A DNA stretch of 49,860 nt from Actinomadura livida (GCF_014648675.1 NZ_BMRO01000008.1:358897-408756); one strand, 5' to 3'. Shown: positions 14,964 to 23,808, numbered from the stretch's first letter. Notes: a model not told the origin generated them from the sequence alone. Program-made: numbers and translations.

Positions 14964-16273
14964 CGGCGCCCGTGCCGGGGCCGCCGGGCGTCGAGGACCT
15001 GCTGCGCGCCCTCGCGCCGCAGGTCCTCGGGACGCTCGTCCGGCGGCACGGGCACGGGGCCTTCGACGCCTGCGAGGACGCCGTCCAGGAGGCCCTGCTC
15101 GCCGCCGTCGTCCAGTGGACGGGGGGCACCGGTGACCCGGCGGACGGGGACGGCGTCCCGGAGAACCCGCGCGGGTGGCTGCTGACGGTCGCGACGCGGC
15201 GGCTCACCGACCAGTGGCGCAGCGAGCGCGCCCGCCGCGACCGCGAGGCCGCCGTGTTCGCCCGGGACCCGTCCGCGGGGGAGGGGCCCGCGCTCGGCGA
15301 GGACCGCCCCGCCGACCACGACGACACGCTGACGCTGCTCTTCCTGTGCTGCCATCCGGCGCTGTCGCCGCCCTCGCAGGTCGCGCTGACGCTGCGGGCG
15401 GTCGGCGGGCTCACCACCGCGCAGATCGCCCGCGCGTTCCTCGTGCCCGAGCCGACGATGGCGCAGCGCGTCAGCCGGGCCAAGCAGCGGATCAAGGCCG
15501 CGGGGGCGCGGTTCGGCATGCCTCCGCCGGACGAGCGGGACGAGCGGCTGCGCGCGGTCCTGCACGTGCTGTACCTGATCTTCAACGAGGGGTACACGGC
15601 GTCCAGCGGGCCCGACCTGCAGCGGGCCGGCCTCGTCGCCGAGGCGATCCGGCTCACCCGGGAGCTGCACCGGCTGCTGCCGGGCGACGGCGAGGTCGCC
15701 GGGCTGCTCGCGCTGATGCTGCTGACCGACGCCCGCCGTGCCGCCAGGAGCGGGCCGGACGGCCTGCTGATCCCGCTCACCGAGCAGGACCGGACGCTGT
15801 GGAACGCGGACGCGATCGCGGAGGGGACCGCGCTGGTCACCGAGGCGCTCACCTGGTCGCCGCCCGGCCCGTACCAGCTCCAGGCCGCGATCGCCGCCGT
15901 CCACGCGGAGGCGCCCCGGCCGGAGGACACCGACTGGCCGCAGGTCCTCGCGCTCTACCGGCTGCTGGCGCACGTGTCCCCGAACCCGATGGTCACGCTG
16001 AACGAGGCCGTCGCGCTGGCGATGGTGGACGGCCCGTCCGCCGGCCTCGACCTGCTGCGGACGCTGGACGGCGACGACCGCATGTCCGGGCACCACCGCC
16101 TCGCGGCCGTCCGGGCGCACCTGCTGGAGCAGGCGGGGGACGCGGACGGCGCGCTGGAGGCCTACCGGCAGGCCGCCCGCGGCACGACCAGCATCCCCGA
16201 GCGGCGCTACCTCGAATCCCGTGCCGCCCGCCTCAGGGCCAACCGACTCGACGACGGAGAAGAACCACGATGA
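14960..16273 (+). CDS. ECF42-group RNA polymerase sigma factor (437 aa)
   Basis: Region 2 (FDACEDAVQEALLAAVVQW and NPRGWLLTVATRRLTDQWRS) and region 4 (LTLRAVGGLTTAQIARAFLV, then PEPTMAQRVSRAKQRIKAAG) are clear. A C-terminal extension of about 230 residues with TPR-like helices (LHVLYLIFNEGYTASSGPDL; LLALMLLTDARRAARSGPDG; NEAVALAMVDGPSAGLDLL) is the hallmark of the ECF42 group, which has no cognate anti-sigma factor and is controlled through this domain. The start GTG overlaps the DGPF gene stop, and its stop overlaps the hydrolase ATG. It probably drives its own operon from the TGTCGA promoter at 14514. Confidence 0.93.
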   Translation: MTAPVPGPPGVEDLLRALAPQVLGTLVRRHGHGAFDACEDAVQEALLAAVVQWTGGTGDPADGDGVPENPRGWLLTVATRRLTDQWRSERARRDREAAVFARDPSAGEGPALGEDRPADHDDTLTLLFLCCHPALSPPSQVALTLRAVGGLTTAQIARAFLVPEPTMAQRVSRAKQRIKAAGARFGMPPPDERDERLRAVLHVLYLIFNEGYTASSGPDLQRAGLVAEAIRLTRELHRLLPGDGEVAGLLALMLLTDARRAARSGPDGLLIPLTEQDRTLWNADAIAEGTALVTEALTWSPPGPYQLQAAIAAVHAEAPRPEDTDWPQVLALYRLLAHVSPNPMVTLNEAVALAMVDGPSAGLDLLRTLDGDDRMSGHHRLAAVRAHLLEQAGDADGALEAYRQAARGTTSIPERRYLESRAARLRANRLDDGEEPR

Positions 16274-17106
16274 ACACGACCGTGCGAACCCTTGACGTCC
16301 CCGGCGCGACCCTCCACTACGAGGTGCGCGGCGAGGGGCCCGCCCTGCTGCTGATCTGCGGCGGGATCTACGACGCGGCGGGCTACGCCGGGCTCGCCGA
16401 GCAGCTCGCCGACCGGTACACCGTCGTGACCTACGACCGGCGCGGCAACTCGCGCAGCCCGCTCGCCGGACCGCCGGAACCGCAGCGCATCGACGTGCAC
16501 GCCGACGACGCGTCCCGGCTGCTCGCCGAGGTCGCGGACGGGCCGGCGTTCGTGTTCGGCAACAGCTCCGGGGCGCAGATCGGCCTGGACCTGGCGGCCC
16601 GCTACCCGGAGCGGGTGCGGGCGCTGATCGCCCACGAGCCGCCGCTGCTGCGGATGCTCGACGCCGGGTACTGGGAGAAGGCCCTCACGGAGGTGGAGCG
16701 CGCCTTCCGCGAAGACGGCGCCGGTGCCGCGATGGGCACGTTCGGCGCGGCCATGGGCATGTCCGGGGGCGAGGACACGGACAGCGAGGCCGGCGGGTCG
16801 GAGCCCACCCCCGAGATGCGGGAGATGCTGGCGCGCTTCGAGCGGAACACCGGCTTCTTCGTGGGCTACGAGGTTCCGTACTTCGGACGTTGGATGCCCG
16901 ATGTGGACGCGCTGCGCGGTTCGTCCGCCCGGATCGTCCTCGCCGCGGGGGAGGGGTCCGTCGGGGAGCCGCCGCACGAGGCCGCCCACGCGCTGGCCGA
17001 GCGCCTCGGGACGAAGGCCGACACGTATCCCGGCGACCACGGCGGCTTCGGCCCGGCGGCGGACGCGTTCGCGACCAGGCTCGATGAGGTCTTCTCGACG
17101 TCCTGA
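16270..17106 (+). CDS. Alpha/beta hydrolase in ECF42 operon (278 aa)
   Basis: An alpha/beta hydrolase fold with VRGEGPALLLICGGIYD (oxyanion loop), VVTYDRRGNSRSP, nucleophile elbow FGNSSGAQIGLDLAARYPERV with Ser near residue 99, and the catalytic His in YPGDHGGFGP. A cap region with GMSGGEDTDSEAGGSEP is inserted at about residues 150-180. The ATG overlaps the sigma factor stop by ATGA, so it is co-translated with the ECF42 gene. The substrate is unknown; hydrolases and oxidoreductases are common extra members of DGPF/ECF42 operons. Confidence 0.92.
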   Translation: MNTTVRTLDVPGATLHYEVRGEGPALLLICGGIYDAAGYAGLAEQLADRYTVVTYDRRGNSRSPLAGPPEPQRIDVHADDASRLLAEVADGPAFVFGNSSGAQIGLDLAARYPERVRALIAHEPPLLRMLDAGYWEKALTEVERAFREDGAGAAMGTFGAAMGMSGGEDTDSEAGGSEPTPEMREMLARFERNTGFFVGYEVPYFGRWMPDVDALRGSSARIVLAAGEGSVGEPPHEAAHALAERLGTKADTYPGDHGGFGPAADAFATRLDEVFSTS

Positions 17107-17208
17107 CCGCGGCCGGATTCGCTCGTCCGCGCTCGCGCCGCACCGGAACACGCGACCGGGCGGCGCGAGAGGACACGCGGCCGTGCGCCGATCCAATAAC
17201 CTGGGCCC

Positions 17209-18603
17209 GTGAGTCTGCGCCTTTACGACACCGGTACACGCACCGTCCGCACGTTCGAGCCCTTGGAAGAGGGCCGCGTGGGGATGTACGTGTGCGGTGC
17301 CACCCCGCAGGCATCACCCCACATCGGGCATCTGCGGTCGGGCGTCATCTACGACGTGCTGCTGCGCTGGCTGCGCGCGTCCGGCTACGAGGTGCTGTTC
17401 GCGCGCAACGTCACCGACATCGACGACAAGATCATCGCGGTGTCGGCGGAGCAGGGCGTGCCGTGGTTCGCCGTCGCCGAGGGCAACCAGCGGGTGTTCA
17501 CGCAGGGCTACGACACGCTCGGCTGCCTGCCGCCGACGATCGAGCCGCGCGCCACCGGGCACATCCCCGAGATGATCGTCCTGATGCGGCGGCTGATCGA
17601 GAACGGCCACGCGTACGCGGCGGGCGGCGACGTGTACTTCGACGTCAAGTCGTGGGCCGACGAGTACGGCTCGCTGTCGAACCAGCGGCTGGAGAACATG
17701 CGGTCCGCGGGGGACACCCCGAACGAGGCGGCGAAGCGCGACCCGCGCGACTTCGCGCTCTGGAAGGGCGCCAAGCCGGGCGAGCCCGCGTGGGAGACGC
17801 CGTGGGGCCCCGGACGCCCCGGCTGGCACCTGGAGTGCTCGGCCATGGCGACCAAGTACCTCGGGCCGACGTTCGACATCCACGGCGGCGGCGTCGACCT
17901 GATCTTCCCGCACCACGAGAACGAGATCGCCCAGTCCCGCGCCGCCGGGGACGGCTTCGCCCGCTACTGGCTGCACAACGGGCTCCTCACCGTCGACGGC
18001 GAGAAGATGAGCAAGTCGGTCGGCAACGTCGTGCTGCTCTCCGACCTGCTCGGCAAGGCCCGTCCGGTCGAGGTGCGGTACTACCTGGTCTCGGCCCACT
18101 ACCGGTCGCTGATGGACTACACCGACGCGTCCCTCGCCGAGGCAGTCTCCGCCTACCAGCGGATCGAGGGCTTCGTGACGCGGGCGTCGGAACTCCTCGG
18201 CGACGTCGAGCCCGCCGCGGTGCCCGGCGGCTTCGCCGACGCCATGAACGACGACCTCGGCGTCCCGCAGGCGCTGGCCGTGCTGCACGAGACCGTCCGG
18301 GAGGGGAACGCCGCGCTCGCGTCCGGCGACCGCGACGCGGTGCGCGCGCACCTCGCGGACGTCCGCGCGATGGCGGACGTCCTCGGCATCGACCCGCTGT
18401 CCCCGCAGTGGCGCCGCACCGGCGAGGAAGACCTGCGCCCCGTCGTGGACGCCCTCGTCGCCGTCGCGCTGGAGCAGCGGCAGGCCGCCCGCGCCCGCAA
18501 GGACTATGCCGCCGCCGACGCCATCCGCGACGGCCTGGCCAAGGCGGGCATCCTCGTCGAGGACACCCCGCAGGGCCCCCGCTGGGAACTGAAGCGAGAC
18601 TGA
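17209..18603 (+). CDS. cysS: Cysteinyl-tRNA synthetase (464 aa)
   Basis: A class I aminoacyl-tRNA synthetase that charges tRNA-Cys. Signature HIGH is in ASPHIGHLRSG, the KMSKS loop in DGEKMSKSVGN, and zinc ligands in MYVCGATP, WHLECSAM and DIHGGGVDLIFPHHENE. The C-terminal DALR-like helical domain ends the protein. Length is typical for actinobacteria. GTG at 17209 fits the family start. rlmB follows 117 bases downstream, the usual cysS-rlmB order near carD/ispF. Confidence 0.98.
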   Translation: MSLRLYDTGTRTVRTFEPLEEGRVGMYVCGATPQASPHIGHLRSGVIYDVLLRWLRASGYEVLFARNVTDIDDKIIAVSAEQGVPWFAVAEGNQRVFTQGYDTLGCLPPTIEPRATGHIPEMIVLMRRLIENGHAYAAGGDVYFDVKSWADEYGSLSNQRLENMRSAGDTPNEAAKRDPRDFALWKGAKPGEPAWETPWGPGRPGWHLECSAMATKYLGPTFDIHGGGVDLIFPHHENEIAQSRAAGDGFARYWLHNGLLTVDGEKMSKSVGNVVLLSDLLGKARPVEVRYYLVSAHYRSLMDYTDASLAEAVSAYQRIEGFVTRASELLGDVEPAAVPGGFADAMNDDLGVPQALAVLHETVREGNAALASGDRDAVRAHLADVRAMADVLGIDPLSPQWRRTGEEDLRPVVDALVAVALEQRQAARARKDYAAADAIRDGLAKAGILVEDTPQGPRWELKRD

Positions 18604-18720
18604 CCGACCCGGTTCCGCACGGGGATAAAATCGAATGTTCGCGGGGGTTCGCAGTCCCGCCTGAAATCCGCGCCGCCCACGGGGGCGAGCCGCAACCGTC
18701 GCGAGGGGCGTACCGAGAAG

Positions 18721-19653
18721 ATGGCCAAGCGCAAGGGCAAGGGACCCACTCCCAAGGCCGAGGACCGCCACTGGCACGGCAAGCGCCAGAAGGCCCGCGC
18801 CGTCAAGAACGCCAAGCGCACCGGCACCCCCACGGTGGGGCCGGGCGGCCGCACGAAGGCCGCCGCCGAGGTGCGCGACCGCGGGCGCCCCGCCGGGGCG
18901 CGGCGCGCCAACGGCGAGGTCCCCGAGCTGGTCACCGGCCGCAACCCGGTCGTCGAGGCGCTGCGCGCGGGCGTCCCCGGCACCGCGCTCTACGTCATGT
19001 CCGGCAACGACGAGCGCGTCCGCGAGTCGATCCAGCTCGCCGCCGACCGCCGGATCCCGCTCATGGAGACGGGGAAGAACGAGCTCGACCGGCTCACCGA
19101 CGGCGCCGTACACCAGGGCATCGCGCTCCAGGTCAGGCCCTACCGGTACGCGCACCCCGACGACCTGCTCAAGGGCACCTCGCCGCTGATCGTCGCGGTG
19201 GACGGGATCACCGACCCGCGCAACCTCGGCGCGATCGTCCGGTCCGCGGCCGCGTTCGGCGCCACCGGCGTCGTCGTCCCGGAGCGGCGCGCCGCCGGGA
19301 TCACCGCCGGGGCGTGGAAGTCGTCCGCCGGGACCCTCGCCACCGTCCCCGTCGCGCAGGCCACGAACCTCACCCGGCAGCTCAAGGCGTACCAGAAGGC
19401 CGGCTGCTTCGTCGCCGGCCTGGACGCGGGCGGCGGCGTCACCATCACCGACCTCGACCTCGCGACCGGGCCGTTCGTGCTGGTCGTGGGCTCGGAGGGC
19501 AAGGGCCTCAGCCGGCTGGTCGCCGAGACGTGCGACATGCTCGCCACGATCCCGATGCCCGGGCAGGCCGAGTCCCTGAACGCGGGGGTCGCCGCCGGCA
19601 TCGCCCTGTACGAGATCAGCCGCCTCAGGGGAGCCGCGAGCGGCGGCGCTTGA
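18721..19653 (+). CDS. rlmB: 23S rRNA (guanosine-2'-O-)-methyltransferase RlmB (310 aa)
   Basis: A SpoU/TrmH-type trefoil-knot methyltransferase that modifies G2251-equivalent of 23S rRNA. It has the substrate-binding domain (VTGRNPVVEALRAG), GITDPRNLGAIVRSAAAFG, the SAM site FVLVVGSEGKGLSRLV and SLNAGVAAGIALYE. The first 60 residues are Lys/Arg-rich and disordered, as is usual for actinobacterial RlmB. Its 3' end overlaps the end of the convergent ECF42 gene by 29 bases. Confidence 0.96.
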   Translation: MAKRKGKGPTPKAEDRHWHGKRQKARAVKNAKRTGTPTVGPGGRTKAAAEVRDRGRPAGARRANGEVPELVTGRNPVVEALRAGVPGTALYVMSGNDERVRESIQLAADRRIPLMETGKNELDRLTDGAVHQGIALQVRPYRYAHPDDLLKGTSPLIVAVDGITDPRNLGAIVRSAAAFGATGVVVPERRAAGITAGAWKSSAGTLATVPVAQATNLTRQLKAYQKAGCFVAGLDAGGGVTITDLDLATGPFVLVVGSEGKGLSRLVAETCDMLATIPMPGQAESLNAGVAAGIALYEISRLRGAASGGA

Positions 19654-20797
19654 GAAAGGCCAGCTCGGCCTCGTTCTCGACCGTCTCGATCGCCCGGTCG
19701 TAGGCCGCGGCGGCGTCCCCGACCCGCCCGAGCCGCCGCAGCAGGTCGGCGCGGATCGCGTGGAACAAGTAGTAACCGGGCAGATCGAGCTCGTCCACGA
19801 TCGCCAGCGCAGCCCCGGCACCCTCGACCTCGGCCACCGCCACGGCCCGGTTCAGCGCCGCGACCGGTGTCGGGGCCACCACCATCAACTGGTCGTACAG
19901 CTTCAGGATCTGGTCCCACCGAGTATCCGCGGCCCGCGCCGCGTCGCTGTGCACCGCGTTGACCGCCGCCTGGATCTGGTACGGCCCGGGCCGGTTCATC
20001 CGCAGACAACGCCGGACGAGCGCCTGCCCCTCAGCGACCAGCGCCCGATCCCACAACCCGCGATCCTGGTCGCCCAGCAATACGAGTTCACCATCGACCA
20101 TCCGGGCCGGCCTGCGCGACTCGATCAGCAGCATCAGCGCCAGCAGGCCGAGCACCTCCGGCTCGTCCGGCATCAGTTCCGCCAGCGCCCGCCCCAGCCG
20201 CACGGCCTCCGCCGCCAGCTCGTCCCGGCCGCCGTACCCCTGGTTGAACACCAGGTAGATGACCGCGAGGACCCCGGACAGCCGCTCCGGAAGGTCCTCC
20301 TTCTCCGGCACCCGGTACGGGATCCGCGCGTCCCGGATCTTCCCCTTCGCGCGGACCAGCCGCTGCGCCATCGTCTTCTCCGGCACCAGGAACGCCCGCG
20401 AGATCTCCGCCGTCGTCAGCCCGCCCAGCAGCCGCAACGTCAGCGCGACCCGCGCCTGCGGCGCCAGCGCCGGATGGCAGCACGTGAAGATCAGCCGGAG
20501 CCGCTCGTCCCGCACGACGCCCTCCTCGACCGGCTCGACGTCGCCGACCAGCGCCGCCTGCACCTGCTTGCCGTCCCGCACGGCCTCCCTGCGCAGCCGG
20601 TCGATCGCCTTGTTCCGCGCCGTCGTGATGATCCACCCTGCGGGACTGGGCGGCGGCCCGCTCACCGGCCACCGCCGCACCGCCTCCGCGAACGCGTCCT
20701 GCACCGCCTCCTCGGCGACGTCGACATCACCGAACACCCGGACCAGGACGGCCACCGCCCGCCCGTGCTCCTCGCGGAAGACCTGCTCGACCGTCAA
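19625..20797 (-). CDS. Second ECF42-group RNA polymerase sigma factor (390 aa)
   Basis: Region 2 (FGDVDVAEEAVQDAFAEAVR and PAGWIITTARNKAIDRLRRE), region 4 (LTLRLLGGLTTAEISRAFLV, then PEKTMAQRLVRAKGKIRDA) and the C-terminal TPR-like extension (LAVIYLVFNQGYGGRDELAA; LLALMLLIESRRPARMVDGE; DRAIETVENEAEL) define ECF42. It is a diverged paralogue of the factor at 14960-16273, in the opposite orientation. The start is TTG at 20797, overlapping the DGPF stop codon. The operon order (RibD-like reductase, DGPF, sigma) differs from the first module. Confidence 0.93.
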   Translation of the reverse strand: MTVEQVFREEHGRAVAVLVRVFGDVDVAEEAVQDAFAEAVRRWPVSGPPPSPAGWIITTARNKAIDRLRREAVRDGKQVQAALVGDVEPVEEGVVRDERLRLIFTCCHPALAPQARVALTLRLLGGLTTAEISRAFLVPEKTMAQRLVRAKGKIRDARIPYRVPEKEDLPERLSGVLAVIYLVFNQGYGGRDELAAEAVRLGRALAELMPDEPEVLGLLALMLLIESRRPARMVDGELVLLGDQDRGLWDRALVAEGQALVRRCLRMNRPGPYQIQAAVNAVHSDAARAADTRWDQILKLYDQLMVVAPTPVAALNRAVAVAEVEGAGAALAIVDELDLPGYYLFHAIRADLLRRLGRVGDAAAAYDRAIETVENEAELAFLKRRRSRLP

Positions 20798-21141
20798 TCA
20801 GACCCGCCCTGGAACGGCCGCACCTCCAACGGCAGCCCCGTCGCCTTCGCGTACCTGGCCGCCACCTGCAGCGCCGCGTCCAGGTCCCGCACCTGAATGA
20901 TCATGAGCCCGCCGATGAACTCCTTGCCCTCCGTCCACGGCCCGTCCATCGCGACGATCTCGTCGCCCCTGCACCGCACCACCGTGCTCGCCTCGGGCCC
21001 GTGCAGCGGCCTCCCGAAGACCCACGCCTCCTGCGCCTCCAGGTCCCGCCGGATCACCCCGAGCTCCGCCATGACCTTCTCCAGCGCCTCCGGAGGCGGC
21101 TTCTCCCCCACCGGCTGGATCATGTTCAGCGCGTAAAGCAT
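20794..21141 (-). CDS. YCII-related DGPF-type protein, second module (115 aa)
   Basis: The DGPF motif appears as DGPW in EIVAMDGPWTEGKEFIGGL, within the usual fold starting MLYALNMIQPVGEK and ending AARYAKATGLPLEVRPF. It is coupled to the RibD-like gene upstream and overlaps the ECF42 gene downstream. The ATG at 21141 has AAGGGA at better spacing than the adjacent ATG at 21144, which overlaps the upstream stop codon; either is possible. The molecular role is unknown, as for other DGPF proteins. Confidence 0.9.
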   Translation of the reverse strand: MLYALNMIQPVGEKPPPEALEKVMAELGVIRRDLEAQEAWVFGRPLHGPEASTVVRCRGDEIVAMDGPWTEGKEFIGGLMIIQVRDLDAALQVAARYAKATGLPLEVRPFQGGSD

Positions 21142-21695
21142 CATGCTTCCCTTCTGCGATAGGTCGCGATCACGACCCCCGTCGTCGTCACCACCGACTC
21201 CACGAGCCGCAACCCCGCCGCGACGCCGTCGAACAGCCTGCGGCCCGTCCCCAGCACCACCGGATGGACCATCAGCAGCCACTCGTCGACGAGCCCCCGC
21301 CGCATCAGCTCCCGCGCGAGCACCCCGCTCCCGAGCACCGTGAGCCCCTCCTCGATCCCCTCGACGTCCCCGGCGTCCTTCAGGAGAACCGAGTTCTCCC
21401 AAGGAGCCTCCCGCAGCGTCGCCGACACCACGTACTTCCGCGCCCGGTTCAGCACGTCCGTGAAAGGGTTGCCGCCCTGATGAGGCCAGTACCCGTAGAA
21501 GTCCTCGTACGTACGCCGCCCGAACAGCAGGGCCCCGCCCATGTCCTTCCCCAACACGGACGCCATGACCTCGTCGTTCCCCGGAACGGCCCACCCACCG
21601 TGCACGAACCCGCCCCGACCGTCCTCATCGGCACGCCCGGGCGCCTGCATCACCCCGTCAAGCGTCAGATGCTCCACCAAGACAAGCTTCCCCAC
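21141..21695 (-). CDS. Dihydrofolate reductase / RibD C-terminal family protein (184 aa)
   Basis: The DHFR-like fold is seen in KLVLVEHLTLDGVMQAPGRA, LFGRRTYEDFYGYWP, the YVVSATL strand, LTVLGSGVLARELMRRGLVDE and VVLGTGRRLFDG. These are NAD(P)H-dependent reductases related to the riboflavin enzyme; members next to DGPF genes have no assigned substrate. GTG at 21695 with a GGGGGG site is chosen; the longer frame to 21740 would run into the probable transcription start. It is the first gene of the second ECF42 operon. Confidence 0.9.
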   Translation of the reverse strand: MGKLVLVEHLTLDGVMQAPGRADEDGRGGFVHGGWAVPGNDEVMASVLGKDMGGALLFGRRTYEDFYGYWPHQGGNPFTDVLNRARKYVVSATLREAPWENSVLLKDAGDVEGIEEGLTVLGSGVLARELMRRGLVDEWLLMVHPVVLGTGRRLFDGVAAGLRLVESVVTTTGVVIATYRRREA

Positions 21696-21745
21696 GGGTA
21701 CCCCCCAGGCTGACCGGCCGACCCACCGCCGACCTCTCACCCCCT

Positions 21746-21773
21746 ACACGAACGCCGACCCCCCGGATCGACA
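21746..21773 (-). promoter_or_regulatory. ECF42-type promoter signature TGTCGA-N17-CGTGT
   Basis: Read on the minus strand, TGTCGA (21773-21768) is followed after 17 bases by CGTGT (21750-21746), about 50 bases upstream of the RibD-like start. The -35 and the spacing match the signature before the first ECF42 operon (14514-14541) exactly; the -10 shares CG(A/T). Confidence 0.6.
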
Positions 21774-21823
21774 CCCGCCCCCCAGAAACTTCCCGAGTCG
21801 ACTACGATGCGGGACGAGCCCGC

Positions 21824-21896
21824 GCCGGCGTAGCTCAATCGGCAGAGCATCTGTCTTGTAAACAGAAGGTTAGGGGTTCAAGTCCCCTCGCCGGCT
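21824..21896 (+). tRNA. tRNA-Thr (anticodon TGT)
   Basis: A full cloverleaf is readable: acceptor GCCGGCG (21824-21830) pairs with CGCCGGC (21889-21895), anticodon stem TCTGT/ACAGA surrounds loop CTTGTAA with anticodon TGT at 21857-21859, and the T-arm is AGGGG-TTCAAGT-CCCCT. The discriminator base is T and an exact CCA is not encoded. It decodes ACA. A hairpin terminator follows. Confidence 0.97.
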
Positions 21897-21904
21897 CCCA
21901 GCTC

Positions 21905-21937
21905 AAAGGCCCCCTCCAACGTCGGAGAGGGCTCTTT
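21905..21937 (+). terminator. Hairpin terminator after tRNA-Thr
   Basis: AAAGGCCCCCTCC and GGAGAGGGCTCTTT form a mostly paired stem around AACGTC, nine bases after the tRNA, and end in a short T-run. Confidence 0.75.
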
Positions 21938-22030
21938 GCTGACAACCACAGCAACGAATCACAGACGCCGCGCCCGCTCCTGTACGTGCGCGGCACGCAA
22001 CGCCGTCAGGTTCACGTGCGTTTGCGGTGA

Positions 22031-22732
22031 TTAGCGCCTGCTACTGGGTTCTAGGGCTGAGTTGGTCTCAGCGTCAGTCGCGCCACGCCATCGCCCGGTC
22101 TTCTGGTCTTGGAGTAGCCATGGCTGGCGAAGCGTTCCCTCGACCCAGCGGCGCATCCACTCGGCCATGCTGAAGTGCTGCGGGAACAGGGAATCTTGAT
22201 GGTGCCCCACGGGTGCGGGGTTCGGGTCGATTGCCCACATCCGGAGGGACGGGTCAGTGATGTCGACGTAGGAAGCGATGCCGCATCCCCAGTTGCAGAT
22301 CGGTAGTAGCGCTCTGGCCATAGGCCGCCACGCTTCGGGCCAGCTCTGCTGTTGCTCTTCGTAGTCTCGAAGGGTGAGCCTGAGGGGCTCCAGACCGTAC
22401 GCGGGACCGAAGCCGCCATCGCCAAGTTCGAGGTAGCAGCGGCGCAGCAGAGATGGAAGGGCGTGGCCCAATCGGGCTTCACACTCCTCCACTGCGGCGC
22501 CCAGAGCGGGGGTCAGCGGCGGTAGCGGCTCGAATAGACCGGCGGTATGGGCGGCGGTGTACTCGGGTTTACCTCGCAAGTACACCCGTTGAAGTCGGCC
22601 GTCAGGTGTGTACGTGAATGCTCCGCCGCCTACGGTATCGACGTCTGGAGGTCCGAATCTCTCGTCGCGGTAGTCACCCGAGTCCACCCGTGTGCGCACG
22701 GCTTCGAATACGCGGTCGTCTTCGCTGATCAC
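22031..22732 (-). CDS. SUKH (SMI1/KNR4) family protein (about 233 aa)
   Basis: The SUKH pattern is visible in the middle: AAVEECEARLGHALPSLLRR, CYLELGDGGFGPAYGLEPL, WPMARALLPICNWGCGIASY and VDITDPSLRMW. SUKH proteins are typically immunity proteins against polymorphic or contact-dependent toxins. The start is uncertain: the open frame extends to 22909, but GTG at 22732 (VISEDDRVFEAV) avoids an unusual 59-residue lead and a 43-base overlap with the upstream gene. No toxin gene is visible nearby. Codon use is visibly less GC-biased than in neighbours. Confidence 0.75.
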   Translation of the reverse strand: MISEDDRVFEAVRTRVDSGDYRDERFGPPDVDTVGGGAFTYTPDGRLQRVYLRGKPEYTAAHTAGLFEPLPPLTPALGAAVEECEARLGHALPSLLRRCYLELGDGGFGPAYGLEPLRLTLRDYEEQQQSWPEAWRPMARALLPICNWGCGIASYVDITDPSLRMWAIDPNPAPVGHHQDSLFPQHFSMAEWMRRWVEGTLRQPWLLQDQKTGRWRGATDAETNSALEPSSRR

Positions 22733-22866
22733 ACGCCAAGGATGTCGTGGGGGTCGGACAGAGTTGAGGGTTAGAGAAGGCGAGCGGCACCGGCTGCCAA
22801 CGCGGGTGTGAATGGCAGGTCTGGGTGGGCTCGGACGTACCGCTCCGCACCGCCGACAGAGGTCAT

Positions 22867-23808
22867 TTATGAGCATTGCATCAGGGTCAATGTGGGTCGG
22901 TGATCGCATCGCGTGCAGGTGAAGACGTACATGCTGCCGGCGTCGCCGATCATGATGTCGGCCGGCCTCTGGTCAGGGACCAGAGGAATCTGTACAGAGT
23001 GGCCGTTGACGTTGCCCGGGTGCCAGCCGATGCGTCCCCGGTCTTCCACCGGGGTCCAGGTCTTCCAGGATTGGCCGTCTGATTCCCAGCTGGCGATGGT
23101 CAGCATGTGTTCCAACTCGTGGCCGGCCTCACACGTCAGCCATATGGGGTCCTGGATCCACGACACCCATCCGCCTACCTTGGTTCCTGGGGCGGCCGAC
23201 AGGTGGTAAAAGTAGCTCCAGTCATGTCTGGCCTCGTTCTCCCACTGCTGGATGCGCTGCTGAAGATCCCAAGGTAGGTCCCTGGGATCGGGGAATTCGG
23301 CGACCCGTTCGGGAGACAGCACACACGGGTGGGGGATGTATTCGTCCTCACTGTGGGGCGGATCCGCAGGAGGGTGCTCCAAAAGCGGGTCGGTGATCGA
23401 GGACGAGTCGCGCCACAGCACCGTGACGGCCGGAGCAGCCCCCACGTAGTCATGGTCCAGCGGACACCACAGCACTTGGCACAGGTCGGTGTCCTGTGGG
23501 AAGGGCAGTTCGGGTACATCGCGCGCGAAGATCTGCAGTACCGGCACCAACGGCAATGGGTCGGTTGGCAGGTCGATATCGCTGTAGCTGCCGTGCTGAT
23601 CGAATTGTGTGCATCGCGGCCACTGCTCGTCTCTGGGCCACAGCAGTGGGCCGCCCATGGAGCTCTCCTTGCGGCCTGGAGTGCCGCGCCGAGGGTGTAG
23701 CCGCACGGTGGTTCGGGCCATCTCCGCGAGCTCGGAGAAGGTCTGCCCCATGTCCAGGGGCTTAGGGGGCGTGGTGAGCCGAGAGGCGCCACCGCTGTTC
23801 TTGTTCAT
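22867..23808 (-). CDS. DUF1963 (YwqG-like) family protein (313 aa)
   Basis: The DUF1963 pattern is seen in GGPLLWPRDEQWPRCTQFDQ, LPLVPVLQIFARDVPELPFP, LCQVLWCPLDHD, and the C-terminal half SKVGG-type motif (PGTKVGGWVSWIQDP), CEAGHELEHMLTIASWES and IGDAGSMYVFTCTRCDHRPT. The CEAGH and CTRCDH cysteines and histidines could bind a metal. DUF1963 genes are common in polyimmunity loci together with SUKH genes, which flank this one. The start codon follows a hairpin that contains the ribosome site (23809-23835). Confidence 0.85.
   Translation of the reverse strand: MNKNSGGASRLTTPPKPLDMGQTFSELAEMARTTVRLHPRRGTPGRKESSMGGPLLWPRDEQWPRCTQFDQHGSYSDIDLPTDPLPLVPVLQIFARDVPELPFPQDTDLCQVLWCPLDHDYVGAAPAVTVLWRDSSSITDPLLEHPPADPPHSEDEYIPHPCVLSPERVAEFPDPRDLPWDLQQRIQQWENEARHDWSYFYHLSAAPGTKVGGWVSWIQDPIWLTCEAGHELEHMLTIASWESDGQSWKTWTPVEDRGRIGWHPGNVNGHSVQIPLVPDQRPADIMIGDAGSMYVFTCTRCDHRPTLTLMQCS

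Noticed and set aside
17292..19821. Very long open frames (over 800 codons) overlapping cysS and rlmB on both strands
   Set aside because: They are Arg/Gly/Ala-rich shadows produced by high GC at third codon positions; cysS and rlmB carry full catalytic motifs in the true frames.
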